Positions 10,559-19,596 of a stretch of DNA of 64,000 bases are shown piece by piece. Each line of letters starts with the position of its first letter. Positions within the stretch are counted from its first letter, which is position 1. This DNA is from Phycisphaeraceae bacterium (lineage in GTDB: Bacteria; Planctomycetota; Phycisphaerae; Phycisphaerales; Phycisphaeraceae), in the NCBI GenBank assembly GCA_002686995.1, contig NYZC01000352.1, forward strand, positions 1-64,000, read 5' to 3'. The position numbers and the translations under genes are program-made. The notes beneath the pieces are model-generated. The model saw only the letters and a program-made list of their open reading frames with translations. It did no database searches and was not told where the DNA came from.

Positions 10559-10581
10559 TGATGTCTGGCGACTTCAGCTAC
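10559..10581 (-). repeat. short hairpin repeat, copy 2
   Basis: + strand TGATGTCTGGCGACTTCAGCTAC; contains the TGA stop (10574-10576) of the kelch gene. Confidence 0.75.
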
Positions 10582-11500
10582 GAACCTGCCACATGTCGTT
10601 GAAATGTCCGTCCCGTTGACCGGAGAGACATCCACCGAACAGCCAGAGCCTTTCGCCCTGCACCTGCATCGCTCCGCAATGGCGGACCGGCCAGGGTGTC
10701 TGATGTTCGCTGCGATGCCAGGTGATGCCATCCTTCGACCACCAGATGTCGCTGACGTGACCGTCGGGCCGATCTTCGCGGCCGCCGAAGAGCCACATCC
10801 GATCGCGCCATACGACGACCTGTGGAAAGTCACGGGCGGACCAGGCGGCCGCGGATGTTTCACGGCGCCAGTCGGCGCCGTCTTCGCTGGACCATACGTC
10901 GTGAACCGTTTGGCTCACCGCGGGTCGCACCAGCTCGTTTCCGCCGATGATCCACAATCGGCCGCGAAAGCTCACGCATGCCGGGTTCTTGCGCACCGGG
11001 AACCGAGGTCTTTCGCAATGGTGCTCGGTCCAGTGCAGGCCGTCCTGCGACGACCACACGTCATTGAAATAGACCATGCCGTCCGGTGCGCCGGCGATCA
11101 CCCACATTCGGTCGTCGTGAACGACGGCGCTGAACACGTGTCGCGGCGGCCACGGGGCGGCGCCCGTGATCTGCTGCCAGGACTCGGCGTCGTCGCTGAC
11201 CCAGACATCATTGAGGTTGACCCGGTCCGGCCGATACCGGTGCATGCCTCCGAACATCCAGAGGCGCCCGCGAAACACCAGCATCTGGTGCAGGTAGCGC
11301 TCGGGCCATTCGGCCGCGTCCGTCAGACACGACCATCTCGCGCCGTCGGTCGACGTCCAGACGTCGCGCCTGATCGACGAGGGATCGGTGCCTTCGGCCT
11401 CGCATCCACCGGCCAGGATGAATCGACCGTCGTGCCAGACGCAGGTGTGTCCGTGCCGGGCGGACCAGGGCGCTTCGACCTGAACCTGGTGGAACCTCAT
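10574..11500 (-). CDS. kelch-repeat / galactose-oxidase-like beta-propeller
   Basis: Repeated blades: RGRLWMFGGMHRYRPDRVNLNDVWVSDDAESWQQIT, RDRMWLFGGREDRPDGHVSDIWWSKDGITW. Likely ATG at 11500. Confidence 0.8.
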   Translation of the reverse strand: MRFHQVQVEAPWSARHGHTCVWHDGRFILAGGCEAEGTDPSSIRRDVWTSTDGARWSCLTDAAEWPERYLHQMLVFRGRLWMFGGMHRYRPDRVNLNDVWVSDDAESWQQITGAAPWPPRHVFSAVVHDDRMWVIAGAPDGMVYFNDVWSSQDGLHWTEHHCERPRFPVRKNPACVSFRGRLWIIGGNELVRPAVSQTVHDVWSSEDGADWRRETSAAAWSARDFPQVVVWRDRMWLFGGREDRPDGHVSDIWWSKDGITWHRSEHQTPWPVRHCGAMQVQGERLWLFGGCLSGQRDGHFNDMWQVRS

Positions 11501-11543
11501 GCGTATGGTTCTCAGATTACCAACTCGATACGATGAGGGCATC

Positions 11544-13145
11544 ATGTCTGAAGCCAGGTTGCCGAAGCTCATCTTCAACACCGACGGGAACTGGATGCTG
11601 CATTATCTTCCCGACCGCGATCCGTCCGCGGTGATGAAGATGCTTCCGGACCTCGTCGGCTCCGGCGTCGACTGCCTCTCCGTCCTGGTCGGCATCGACG
11701 ACGATATTTCGTGGCGCGGCAGTCCGCATGCGGAGATGTGGGGCGACGCCGTCGAGCAGTGGGAGGTCGGCAACCGGACTTCGTCCGGGGGTTTCGCCGC
11801 GGAGCGGCTCAAGCACCTTCACGACTGCATGGTCGCCGTGATCGAAGACGGTCGCGAACTGATGAACATCTACATCGAGGGTTGCCGCGCCGCCGGCGTG
11901 ACGCCCTACGCCTCGTTCCGCATGAACGACGCCCACACCAGCGGCGAGAAGATCGAGGCGCACGTGCGGAGCCGGATCAAGCGCGACCACCCGGACTGGC
12001 TCATCGGCCCGCTGATCCAGGCCGAGACGCTCGGCTGGCAGTGCGGCTACTCGTGGCAGTGGGACTACGCGCACGAGGCGGTCCGCAACCGCTTTCTCGG
12101 CCTGATCGACGAGACGCTGGAGCGGTACGACTTCGACGGCGTCGAGATCGACTGGATGCGCCAGCCGCCGTTCTTCAGGCCGGCGGAGGCGTACAAGCAC
12201 GTCGACAAGCTCACCGACTTCATGGTGCGCGCCCGGGAGATCGTGGACCGTCACGCCAGGGCGCGCGGTCGCGCCTTGACGCTGGTCGCGCGCATCGCGC
12301 CGGATCTCGACGAAGCGCACACACTCGGGATGGACGCGCGCGCCTGGATGCGACGCGGCCTTGCGGACATCTTCGTCCTCGGTTCGGCGTCGCTGACCTG
12401 CCCGGAGATGCACCTCGCGGAGGCGATCGAGCACGCCCGGTCCTGCAGTGAACGAGACGTCAGGGTGTACCTCGGCCTGGAGGGCGCCTACAGGCTGTCC
12501 TCGCCCCTGGAGGGTTTCGAGACCAGCGTCCCTGCGGCGCAGCGCGCCGTGGCGCACAACGCGCACGCCGACGGCGTGGACGGCGTCTACATCTTCAATT
12601 ACGACCAGCGCGGTCATCGGGCCGGGGTCGTCGAGAGCCAGGACATGATCGAGGAGCACAAACAGCTTCTGCGCGACGTGACGCGGCCGGACGCGCTCGC
12701 CGCGTCGACGCGCTGCTATACCGTCACGAGCTCGATGATCGGTCCTAATCGTAGTTACGCCCATGGCGATCCTCGTCCGAAGCTGCCGCGACAGCTTCCC
12801 ATCCTGGCGTTCGGGTCGGGGCCGCGGCACGCCGTGCCGGTTCGCGTGGCCGACGACGTCGAGGCGGGGCTCGCGGCAGGACGAATCAAGAAGATCGAGC
12901 TTCGCCTTCGCCTGACCGATCACGAGGACTGCATGGATCGTATCGTCTGCGAAGTGAACGGTGAGCGCGTCGACCTGAACGACCGCCCGACGGTTTCCAA
13001 CCGCTGGGACGACACCTGGATCCAGGTTGATGACGCACCCGTCGTGCAAGGGGGGAACAACGTGCTGGTTGCCCTCGACGGGCACCAGGTTCCCGACCCG
13101 TGGCCGGTGCTGAACCAGTGTGAGATCGTGCTGTTCGGCGCGTAG
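11544..13145 (+). CDS. glycoside hydrolase-like TIM-barrel protein (GHL10-like)
   Basis: MSEARLPKLIFNTDGNWMLHYL...; paralogue of 5650..7149 over full length. Confidence 0.65.
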   Translation: MSEARLPKLIFNTDGNWMLHYLPDRDPSAVMKMLPDLVGSGVDCLSVLVGIDDDISWRGSPHAEMWGDAVEQWEVGNRTSSGGFAAERLKHLHDCMVAVIEDGRELMNIYIEGCRAAGVTPYASFRMNDAHTSGEKIEAHVRSRIKRDHPDWLIGPLIQAETLGWQCGYSWQWDYAHEAVRNRFLGLIDETLERYDFDGVEIDWMRQPPFFRPAEAYKHVDKLTDFMVRAREIVDRHARARGRALTLVARIAPDLDEAHTLGMDARAWMRRGLADIFVLGSASLTCPEMHLAEAIEHARSCSERDVRVYLGLEGAYRLSSPLEGFETSVPAAQRAVAHNAHADGVDGVYIFNYDQRGHRAGVVESQDMIEEHKQLLRDVTRPDALAASTRCYTVTSSMIGPNRSYAHGDPRPKLPRQLPILAFGSGPRHAVPVRVADDVEAGLAAGRIKKIELRLRLTDHEDCMDRIVCEVNGERVDLNDRPTVSNRWDDTWIQVDDAPVVQGGNNVLVALDGHQVPDPWPVLNQCEIVLFGA

Positions 13146-13168
13146 CGTTTTTCGAATCGAGGAGTCCC

Positions 13169-14782
13169 ATGCGCGCATGCCTCTCGTGCTTTGCGATTTT
13201 GTGTTCGTCGCTGCTCGTGCCTGTTCTCGATGACGCCGTCGCGGCGCCGTTCGCCGATCATGGCGGCGCGGAGTTGTCCGTCGATGGCCCGGTGCTCGCT
13301 CCGATCCGCCACAAGCCGATGTGGATCAATGAGCGCGACCAGTTCGGTTACAACCCGCGCTATCCCGCCGCGCCCGTCACGTTCGGACCGGACAACCGGC
13401 CGTACATCTGGGACGGCGACGAGCTCGTGACGCTGAACGAGGAGGGCCGCTGGATCTCCCTGGAGGTCGTGCAGAAGGTGCAGGCGAAGTATGGCGGGAT
13501 TGCCGGCGGGCCCGGGGCGAACGATCCCTTCCTCGGATTCGACGCCGACGGCGACGCTTACCTGCTCGTCCGCCTGATCCTGGAACGACAGGACGTCTTC
13601 CGCGACTCGGCTCCGCAGCGCGTCGACGCGTTCGGGTTCCTGCACTCCGGTGACGGGATGCAGTCCTGGACCTTCGTCGAGACGCATCCGGTGTCGTGGT
13701 ACAGCGCGACCGGGCCGTTGCCGCGCAAGCTCTACCTCGGTCCCGGGCGTCTCGAGCACTGGCAGCCGAACAGCCAGGTCACCGGACCGCCACCGATGGT
13801 CGAGGGGCGCGGGCGCGAACTGGCGCTCTACCTGCCGCAGAAGAACGAGGACGGTTCGATGGGGCCGGTGAAGCGGCTTGTCGTAGCCGGGGTGAAGCCG
13901 CCGGTGGTGGGCAAGGGGCGCAACTGGATCACGCCGCTGCACTCGGGCGCCGGCAACGTGTCGGCGACGTACGGCGGCAGGACGCACGTCGTCTGGCTCA
14001 GCATCCAGCCGCACGAATGGCACAAGGAGCAGGTCGAGGCGCTGTCGGCCGAGATGCAGGGGCCCTACGTTCCCTACGCATTGCGCTACAAGGACGGGCT
14101 CGACGCCTTGGCGCCCCAATACATCCGGACGTATGACCACGCGACCGGCGAGCTGGGACCTCGGGTCCTGCTGGGGTTTTCGCGGCGCGACAATCATGAC
14201 GGACCGGTAATCGGCGTCGACTCGAAGGGCTACCTGCACGTGATACTCGGGGCGCACCACGACAACTTCCAGTACACCCGGTCGCTCGAGCCCAACAGTG
14301 CGACCGGCGGCTGGACCGAGCCGATCATGTTCGGCACGCCGCGCCCGGCGAAGGGCGGAGGTAGCTACACCTACCAGGCGATGGTCATCGACCGCGAGGA
14401 CGTGATCCATCTCGTCAGCCGTAGCGCCGCCAACAGCGGGTACTACTTCAACCTGGCCTACAACCGGAAGAAGCCCGGAAGCGACTGGGAGCCGGAGGTG
14501 GTGCTCGTGCACCCGTTCCGTCCTGGCTACTGCGCGTGGCGACAGAAGCTGACCACCGATCGACTCGGGCGGCTCTTCCTCAGCTACGCCCACTACCCGT
14601 CGGAGCTGACCGGCGAGCAGAAGGCCGCGTACCACAGGAAGTATCCGCAGTTCAAGGGCGGCATTCGCGAGACCGGCCACACCGTGCTGATGTCGGACGA
14701 CGGCGGTGATTCGTGGCGGCTGGCGCTGACGGGGGATTTTGTGGAAGGGTGGCGGAGGGGGAAGGAGGGCACGGGAAATTAA
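13169..14782 (+). CDS. BNR-repeat (BNR_4-type) secreted protein, tandem copy 1
   Basis: Signal peptide; DHGGAELSVDGPVLAPIRHKPMWINERDQFGYNPR; stop codon TAA at 14780-14782 lies in the palindromic repeat. Confidence 0.8.
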   Translation: MRACLSCFAILCSSLLVPVLDDAVAAPFADHGGAELSVDGPVLAPIRHKPMWINERDQFGYNPRYPAAPVTFGPDNRPYIWDGDELVTLNEEGRWISLEVVQKVQAKYGGIAGGPGANDPFLGFDADGDAYLLVRLILERQDVFRDSAPQRVDAFGFLHSGDGMQSWTFVETHPVSWYSATGPLPRKLYLGPGRLEHWQPNSQVTGPPPMVEGRGRELALYLPQKNEDGSMGPVKRLVVAGVKPPVVGKGRNWITPLHSGAGNVSATYGGRTHVVWLSIQPHEWHKEQVEALSAEMQGPYVPYALRYKDGLDALAPQYIRTYDHATGELGPRVLLGFSRRDNHDGPVIGVDSKGYLHVILGAHHDNFQYTRSLEPNSATGGWTEPIMFGTPRPAKGGGSYTYQAMVIDREDVIHLVSRSAANSGYYFNLAYNRKKPGSDWEPEVVLVHPFRPGYCAWRQKLTTDRLGRLFLSYAHYPSELTGEQKAAYHRKYPQFKGGIRETGHTVLMSDDGGDSWRLALTGDFVEGWRRGKEGTGN

Positions 14783-14836
14783 GCTATTAGTTGTTAAGCC
14801 AATGGTTATTCGTTGTTTCGGACTCGGTTTTCGACG
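14779..14836 (+). repeat. half copy (copy A) of the ~105-bp palindromic repeat
   Basis: TTAAGCTATTAGTTGTTAAGCCAATGGTTATTCGTTGTTTCGGACTCGGTTTTCGACG aligns with the left arm and centre of the 50141 copy; no right arm present. Confidence 0.8.
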
Positions 14837-16364
14837 TGTGTCTGCGCCGTTCGTGGTTGCCGTGTTTGCGATCGCAGCGACACCGACCTTCGCGGCGCCT
14901 CCGTCGTTTACCGATCACGGCGGGGCGGAGCTTTCCGTCGACGGTCCCGTCTTCGCGCCGATCAATCACGAGCCGAACTACGTCACCGAGCGCGAGCTTT
15001 TCGGTTACAACCCGCGGTTCGTGCCCAGCGCGGTCAGCTTTGGACCTGACAACGAGCCGTACATCTGGCGGGGCACGTACCTGATCACGCTGAATCGCGA
15101 CGGCAGGTGGATCGTGCTCGACACGTCGAAGGCGATTCGAGAGAAGTACGACGACATCGCCGACAACGGCCACGTGGCGGCGTACGATCCGCACCTGGCG
15201 TTCGACGTCGCCGGGGACGCGTACATGGTGGCGCGGCTCGGACCGATGCGCAGCGACCCGAACGAGTTCAAGTACGGCATGCTGCATTCGACGGACCGCT
15301 GTCGGACCTGGACGTTCTACGAGACGCCGAACCGGCCGGAACGTCTGGAACGCCGCGAAGCACACAATCCGTTACCCGGTCCGCCGCCGCTGGTCGAAGG
15401 TCGGGGACGCGAGCTGAACCTGGTGACGTTCAGGAAGAAGGGCGACGGCACGCTGACCAACGCCAGGCTGACGGTCGTGGCGAAGGTCATCCCGCCGGTC
15501 GTGCGGAAAGGGCGGCACTGGATCACGCCGGCGCACTCGGGATGCGGCAACGTGACGGCCACGATCGGAAGCAGGACGCACGTGGTCTGGTTCAGCATTC
15601 AGCCCCTGTCGTTCCACCGCGAGGCCGCCGAGAAGTTGCCGACGGAAATGCAGGGGCCGTACGTGCCGTACGCATTGCGATTCAAGGACGACGGGCTGGA
15701 GGCGCTTGCCCCGGCGTACGCCGCCACGTTCGATCACGAGACCGGGCAGGTGACCGAGCCGATCATCATCGGCTTCACCCGCCGCGACAGGCACAACGGC
15801 CCGGTCATCAGCGTCGACTCGAAGGGCTACCTGCACGTGATCATCGGCGCGCACGGCGACAACTTCCTGTACACGAAGTCGCTGAAGCCGAACAGCACGA
15901 CCGACGGCTGGACGGAGCCCTACATGTTCGGCACGCCCAACCCGCCGCGCGGAGGCGGCAGCTACACCTACACCGGCACGGTGATGGACGGTGACGACAC
16001 GCTGCACCTGGTCAGCCGGTTCAGCGGCAGCGGGAATCACTTCCGGCTCACCTACAACCGCAAGCCGATCGACGGCGCATGGTCGTCGAACTTTTACCTG
16101 GTCAATCCGGGGCGGGTCGACTACAGCGTCTGGTACCACCAGGTGAACATGGACCGGCGCGGACGCCTGTTCGTCAACTACTGGAAGTATGTCGCCCGCC
16201 TGCGCCCCGGCGAGATCGAGGCCTATCGCCGCAAGTATCCTGACGACGATTACCGCAAGGAGAACGGGCGCGAGGTGGGGCTGCGCCGTCACGATCCGTG
16301 CATGCTGATCAGCGAGGATCAGGGGCAGACCTGGAGGATCGCCGTGACCGAGGATTTCCGGTAA
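14802..16364 (+). CDS. BNR-repeat (BNR_4-type) secreted protein, tandem copy 2
   Basis: DHGGAELSVDGPVFAPINHEPNYVTERELFGYNPRF; signal peptide MVIRCFGLGFRRVSAPFVVAVFAIAATPTFA. First plausible ATG (14802) lies inside repeat copy A. Confidence 0.8.
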   Translation: MVIRCFGLGFRRVSAPFVVAVFAIAATPTFAAPPSFTDHGGAELSVDGPVFAPINHEPNYVTERELFGYNPRFVPSAVSFGPDNEPYIWRGTYLITLNRDGRWIVLDTSKAIREKYDDIADNGHVAAYDPHLAFDVAGDAYMVARLGPMRSDPNEFKYGMLHSTDRCRTWTFYETPNRPERLERREAHNPLPGPPPLVEGRGRELNLVTFRKKGDGTLTNARLTVVAKVIPPVVRKGRHWITPAHSGCGNVTATIGSRTHVVWFSIQPLSFHREAAEKLPTEMQGPYVPYALRFKDDGLEALAPAYAATFDHETGQVTEPIIIGFTRRDRHNGPVISVDSKGYLHVIIGAHGDNFLYTKSLKPNSTTDGWTEPYMFGTPNPPRGGGSYTYTGTVMDGDDTLHLVSRFSGSGNHFRLTYNRKPIDGAWSSNFYLVNPGRVDYSVWYHQVNMDRRGRLFVNYWKYVARLRPGEIEAYRRKYPDDDYRKENGREVGLRRHDPCMLISEDQGQTWRIAVTEDFR

Positions 16365-16508
16365 TGGGCTTCGACGGAAAACTCTACTTCAGGCGATTGA
16401 CCCAGCCAGCGTGGCCACGAGACGGTCGGTATTCTTTTCGTGGCTTTTCGTGGCCATGAATCCGCTCCCGGCGCGGTCCGCGGCGTCGCAGGAGCGCGCG
16501 GCTTCAGA

Positions 16509-17315
16509 TCAATGGTCAAACAGCGCCGCTGCGTTCTTCCCCAGGATCGCGCGTTTCTGATCGGGCGCGATGTCCGCGAACAGCACGCGCCCGATCTGGT
16601 GGGCGGCGCTCATGAACAGCTGGTCGGAGCCCCAGACGATCTTGTGGAGGGGCACCGCTTCGACCAGCGTCTCGAACAGGCCGCGCGGGCACTGGGAAAA
16701 GCAGGTTTCGAGGTAGACGTGCTCGTGCTCGTTGGCGGCGCGAATGTACTTCGGCAGGTCCTGGGCGCCGGTGTGTGCAAGCAGCCATCGGATGTTGCGG
16801 CAGGATTGGAACGACGCCTCCAGCTCGTCAAGCTCGGCGCCCCAGGTGTGCGCGAGGATCGGCAGGTGGTGCTCGTCGGCGAATCCATACACGAGGTCGT
16901 AGTGCGCGTGATCGTACGGCAGCCCCTCCCGGGCGCCGTAGCTCCAGATCTTGACCGCCCGCAGACCGGCGTCGAAGCAGCGCTGCAATTCGGGCAGGAT
17001 GTCGTCGCGATCGCTCACGTTGACCGCCATGTACCCGATCAGGCGATCGGGCCATGTACGCAGCGCTTCGAGCAGCTGATCGTTGCCCTGCCGGGCCGCA
17101 AGGCTGAAGACGGCGCCGAGCGCGCTGACGGCCGCGCGATCGATGCCGAGTCGATCCATCTGGCGGATCAGCGTTTCGGCCGTCGTTCCGATCGGAGGCA
17201 GGCCGGGGGGCGGTCCGATGTGCGCGTGGGCGTCGATCATGAGGCAGTCGGTGATCGGCCGTCCGGCGCGGCCGGCCTCGGCGAACCTGTCCGGCTTCGT
17301 GGTTTCGACCTTCAT
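16509..17315 (-). CDS. amidohydrolase family protein (TIM-barrel metal-dependent hydrolase)
   Basis: MIDAHAHIGPPPGLPPIG, HTWGAELDELEASFQSCRNIRWLLAHTGA, IVWGSDQLFMS. Start ATG 17315 overlaps the upstream stop (ATGA). Confidence 0.85.
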   Translation of the reverse strand: MKVETTKPDRFAEAGRAGRPITDCLMIDAHAHIGPPPGLPPIGTTAETLIRQMDRLGIDRAAVSALGAVFSLAARQGNDQLLEALRTWPDRLIGYMAVNVSDRDDILPELQRCFDAGLRAVKIWSYGAREGLPYDHAHYDLVYGFADEHHLPILAHTWGAELDELEASFQSCRNIRWLLAHTGAQDLPKYIRAANEHEHVYLETCFSQCPRGLFETLVEAVPLHKIVWGSDQLFMSAAHQIGRVLFADIAPDQKRAILGKNAAALFDH

Positions 17316-18064
17316 TGCACTCGTGCGAGAAGACGTTCCAGGTTTCCGCTGCCGATCGCGCTGCGCGCCTCGTCGCTCACTTCCGCGTAGGCCAGGCCGG
17401 CCACGGCAGCGCCGGATTCCGCGTCGGGATATCCCGTTCCGAACACCCAGCGCTCGTGACCGAAGGTGCGGCACAGGTCCTCGATGCCGTCGACCACCGA
17501 GTACGAGTGGCTCAGGCAGAGCACCAGGTTCGCGTGTCGCTCCAGTAGCGGATAGATCATCCGGTTGCGCCCCAGTCGCGGTGCTTCGAGCAGGATGAGC
17601 ATCAGTTCGGGATAGGCTCCCAGGACCGCGTCCAGGTCGTCCATTCGTTCCGGTCGGTAGTTCAGGAGCAACGGCATGCGGCGCTGCGACAGGACGTCGT
17701 AGAGGGCTCCGGCACACCAGGGCTGCAGGCTGAAGGTCTCGAGATCCGGGTCGATCCAGCAGGACCGCGCGCCGGTCCCGATGAGCCGGTCGATCGTGGC
17801 GCCGATCTTGAAGTCCGGCTCCTCTCCGTCGGGCGTGACCATGGGGCAGGGCAGGAGAAGGTCGTGGCCGGCCGTCTCTTCGGCGACGAGCAGGTTGCCG
17901 GTGATGGGCCCGCAGTCGATCGCGCCGCGATGCCGCACGACGGCGCGGCCGATCTCGAGCCTGGCGATCTCGGCGAGAAGATCCGCACGGTCGCTGCGCC
18001 GCCCCGGGCTCGGCAGCCGCGGCGCTCCCATCAGCGGATCACAGGCGAAGAGTTCGAAGGCCAT
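17312..18064 (-). CDS. amidohydrolase-like TIM-barrel protein
   Basis: MAFELFACDPLMGAPRL...; LCLSHSYSVVDGIEDLCRTFGHERWVFGTGYPD; directly coupled to 16509..17315. Confidence 0.7.
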   Translation of the reverse strand: MAFELFACDPLMGAPRLPSPGRRSDRADLLAEIARLEIGRAVVRHRGAIDCGPITGNLLVAEETAGHDLLLPCPMVTPDGEEPDFKIGATIDRLIGTGARSCWIDPDLETFSLQPWCAGALYDVLSQRRMPLLLNYRPERMDDLDAVLGAYPELMLILLEAPRLGRNRMIYPLLERHANLVLCLSHSYSVVDGIEDLCRTFGHERWVFGTGYPDAESGAAVAGLAYAEVSDEARSAIGSGNLERLLARVQ

Positions 18065-18146
18065 GCGGTGGGTCCGAAACGTTGCCCGAGTGGTTGGTGT
18101 TCGGTGTTGCGTGTCGGTGTTCGGAGCGTCGACTCCCCGGCTCACC

Positions 18147-19202
18147 TTACTGAATCTCCACCGCACGGCCCGTCTCCGCCGACTCGTAAATCGCATCGGT
18201 GATCTTCTGCATCACCAGGCCGCGCTCGAAGCTCGTCATCGGCTCGCGACCCGTCCGGATCGCGCGGGCGAAATCGATCAGCGGCTGCCGCGCCGTGATC
18301 TCCCAGTCGTTGTCGCCTTCCCAGAGCACGTCGGTGGTCACGGGCCCGTCGGGATCGGAGCGATCGAGCAGCACCTGGGTCCGCTCCGTGCCGAGCATGT
18401 CGAGGCGCAGCGAGGCGTTCGCGCCGACGATCTGCCAGAGCGAGGGCGTGCTCAGCGGCATCGACTCGCCGCGCTCCATGCTCAGCACGACCCCGCCTTC
18501 GCAGCGCACCAGCGCGATCGCGTGCTCCTCGGCATCCGAGTCGTCGGCGACCCGGTCGGGCAGGTGGTCGGCCACGGGCCAGGTCTGGGCGAGCGCGATC
18601 CGGGGTTTCAGCGTCCAGCCGGTCACACCCATGACGAAGTCGAGGTCGTAGCTGCCCCAGTTCACCCAGAAGCCGCCGCCGTTCAGCCTGTGACTGACGC
18701 GCCATGGGGCGAGGGGACGCGATCTCGGTCCGTTGTCGGCCAGAATGCCGCGGAAGTGGACGACTCGCAGCGGTCCGAGCGTCCCGTTCGCCACCGTGGC
18801 CGCCGCAACCTTCGCCGATTCGAAGCATCGGAAGCGGCAACTGCACACGCCGCCCACCAGCGACCCGCGTGCCGCGATCAGTTCCTGCACTTCGGCCGCG
18901 CTTGTTGCGATCGGCTTTTCGAGCAGGGTGTGCTTTCCCGCATTCAGTGCCCTGAGCGCGATCGGTGTCCGCAGTCCTGCCGGAAGGGCGATGATCACGG
19001 CTTCGACTTCACGGTCGTCGATGAGCGCTTCGGCGCTGTCGTATGCGCGCAGGGCGCCGGTCTGCTCGGCGACGGTCCGGGCCACGTCGGCCCGGACGTC
19101 GGCCACGGCGGCAAGCTCCATCTCGGCATGCCCGGCGACCACGGCCGCATGCCGCGCGCCCATGACGCCGCATCCGATGATCCCGATTCGGACGGGTTTC
19201 AT
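18147..19202 (-). CDS. Gfo/Idh/MocA family oxidoreductase
   Basis: MKPVRIGIIGCGVMGARHAAVVAGH, NAGKHTLLEKPIATSAAEVQEL. Confidence 0.9.
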   Translation of the reverse strand: MKPVRIGIIGCGVMGARHAAVVAGHAEMELAAVADVRADVARTVAEQTGALRAYDSAEALIDDREVEAVIIALPAGLRTPIALRALNAGKHTLLEKPIATSAAEVQELIAARGSLVGGVCSCRFRCFESAKVAAATVANGTLGPLRVVHFRGILADNGPRSRPLAPWRVSHRLNGGGFWVNWGSYDLDFVMGVTGWTLKPRIALAQTWPVADHLPDRVADDSDAEEHAIALVRCEGGVVLSMERGESMPLSTPSLWQIVGANASLRLDMLGTERTQVLLDRSDPDGPVTTDVLWEGDNDWEITARQPLIDFARAIRTGREPMTSFERGLVMQKITDAIYESAETGRAVEIQ

Positions 19203-19230
19203 TTCGCGCGAATCCTCAACTGCTGATTGC

Positions 19231-19316
19231 CTGTACCCGTGCCCGTGCCTGTGCCTGTACCCGTTCCCGATCCCGTTCCCGATGCACGGGCACCGGCACG
19301 GGCACGGGTACGGGGA
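19231..19316. repeat. hexamer-period (CCCGTG) array folding into a 22-bp inverted repeat
   Basis: TACCCGTGCCCGTGCCTGTGCC (19234-19255) vs GGCACCGGCACGGGCACGGGTA (19289-19310): 21/22 complementary. Confidence 0.85.
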
Positions 19317-19332
19317 GAGGAATCCCGAACAA

Positions 19333-19498
19333 TCATTGCTTCTCTTGCTTCGTCCATCCCACGCGCTCGACCTGCTCGTACACGGCGTCGCGGCTCAGCA
19401 GCAGGTCGTGATCGGTCACCGGCAGACGGTCGACGACGATCAAGCCGTCGGTCAGGAACTTCTCGACGGAGCTTTTGATCGGTCTCGTCCAGGCTCAT
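19333..19498 (-). pseudogene. small (~55 aa) ORF with apparent 1-nt frameshift
   Basis: RBS GAGGAG plus ATG 19498 gives MSLDETDQ; +1 frame from the AAAA run (~19473) continues SSVEKFLTDGLIVVDRLPVTDHDLLLSRDAVYEQVERVGWTKQEKQ*. Confidence 0.5.
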
Positions 19499-19596
19499 CC
19501 GGATTCTCCTCGTCGTGGCGGATTCTCCGGTCGCGGGCGCCATCATAGCGACGGGTCCTCGCCTCGGCCGCGATGTAGACTGTCAGCGCGAACTCA

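Noticed and set aside
19227-19478. PVPVPVPV-repeat protein
   Set aside because: Arises from the hexamer DNA array; no RBS and no conserved continuation.
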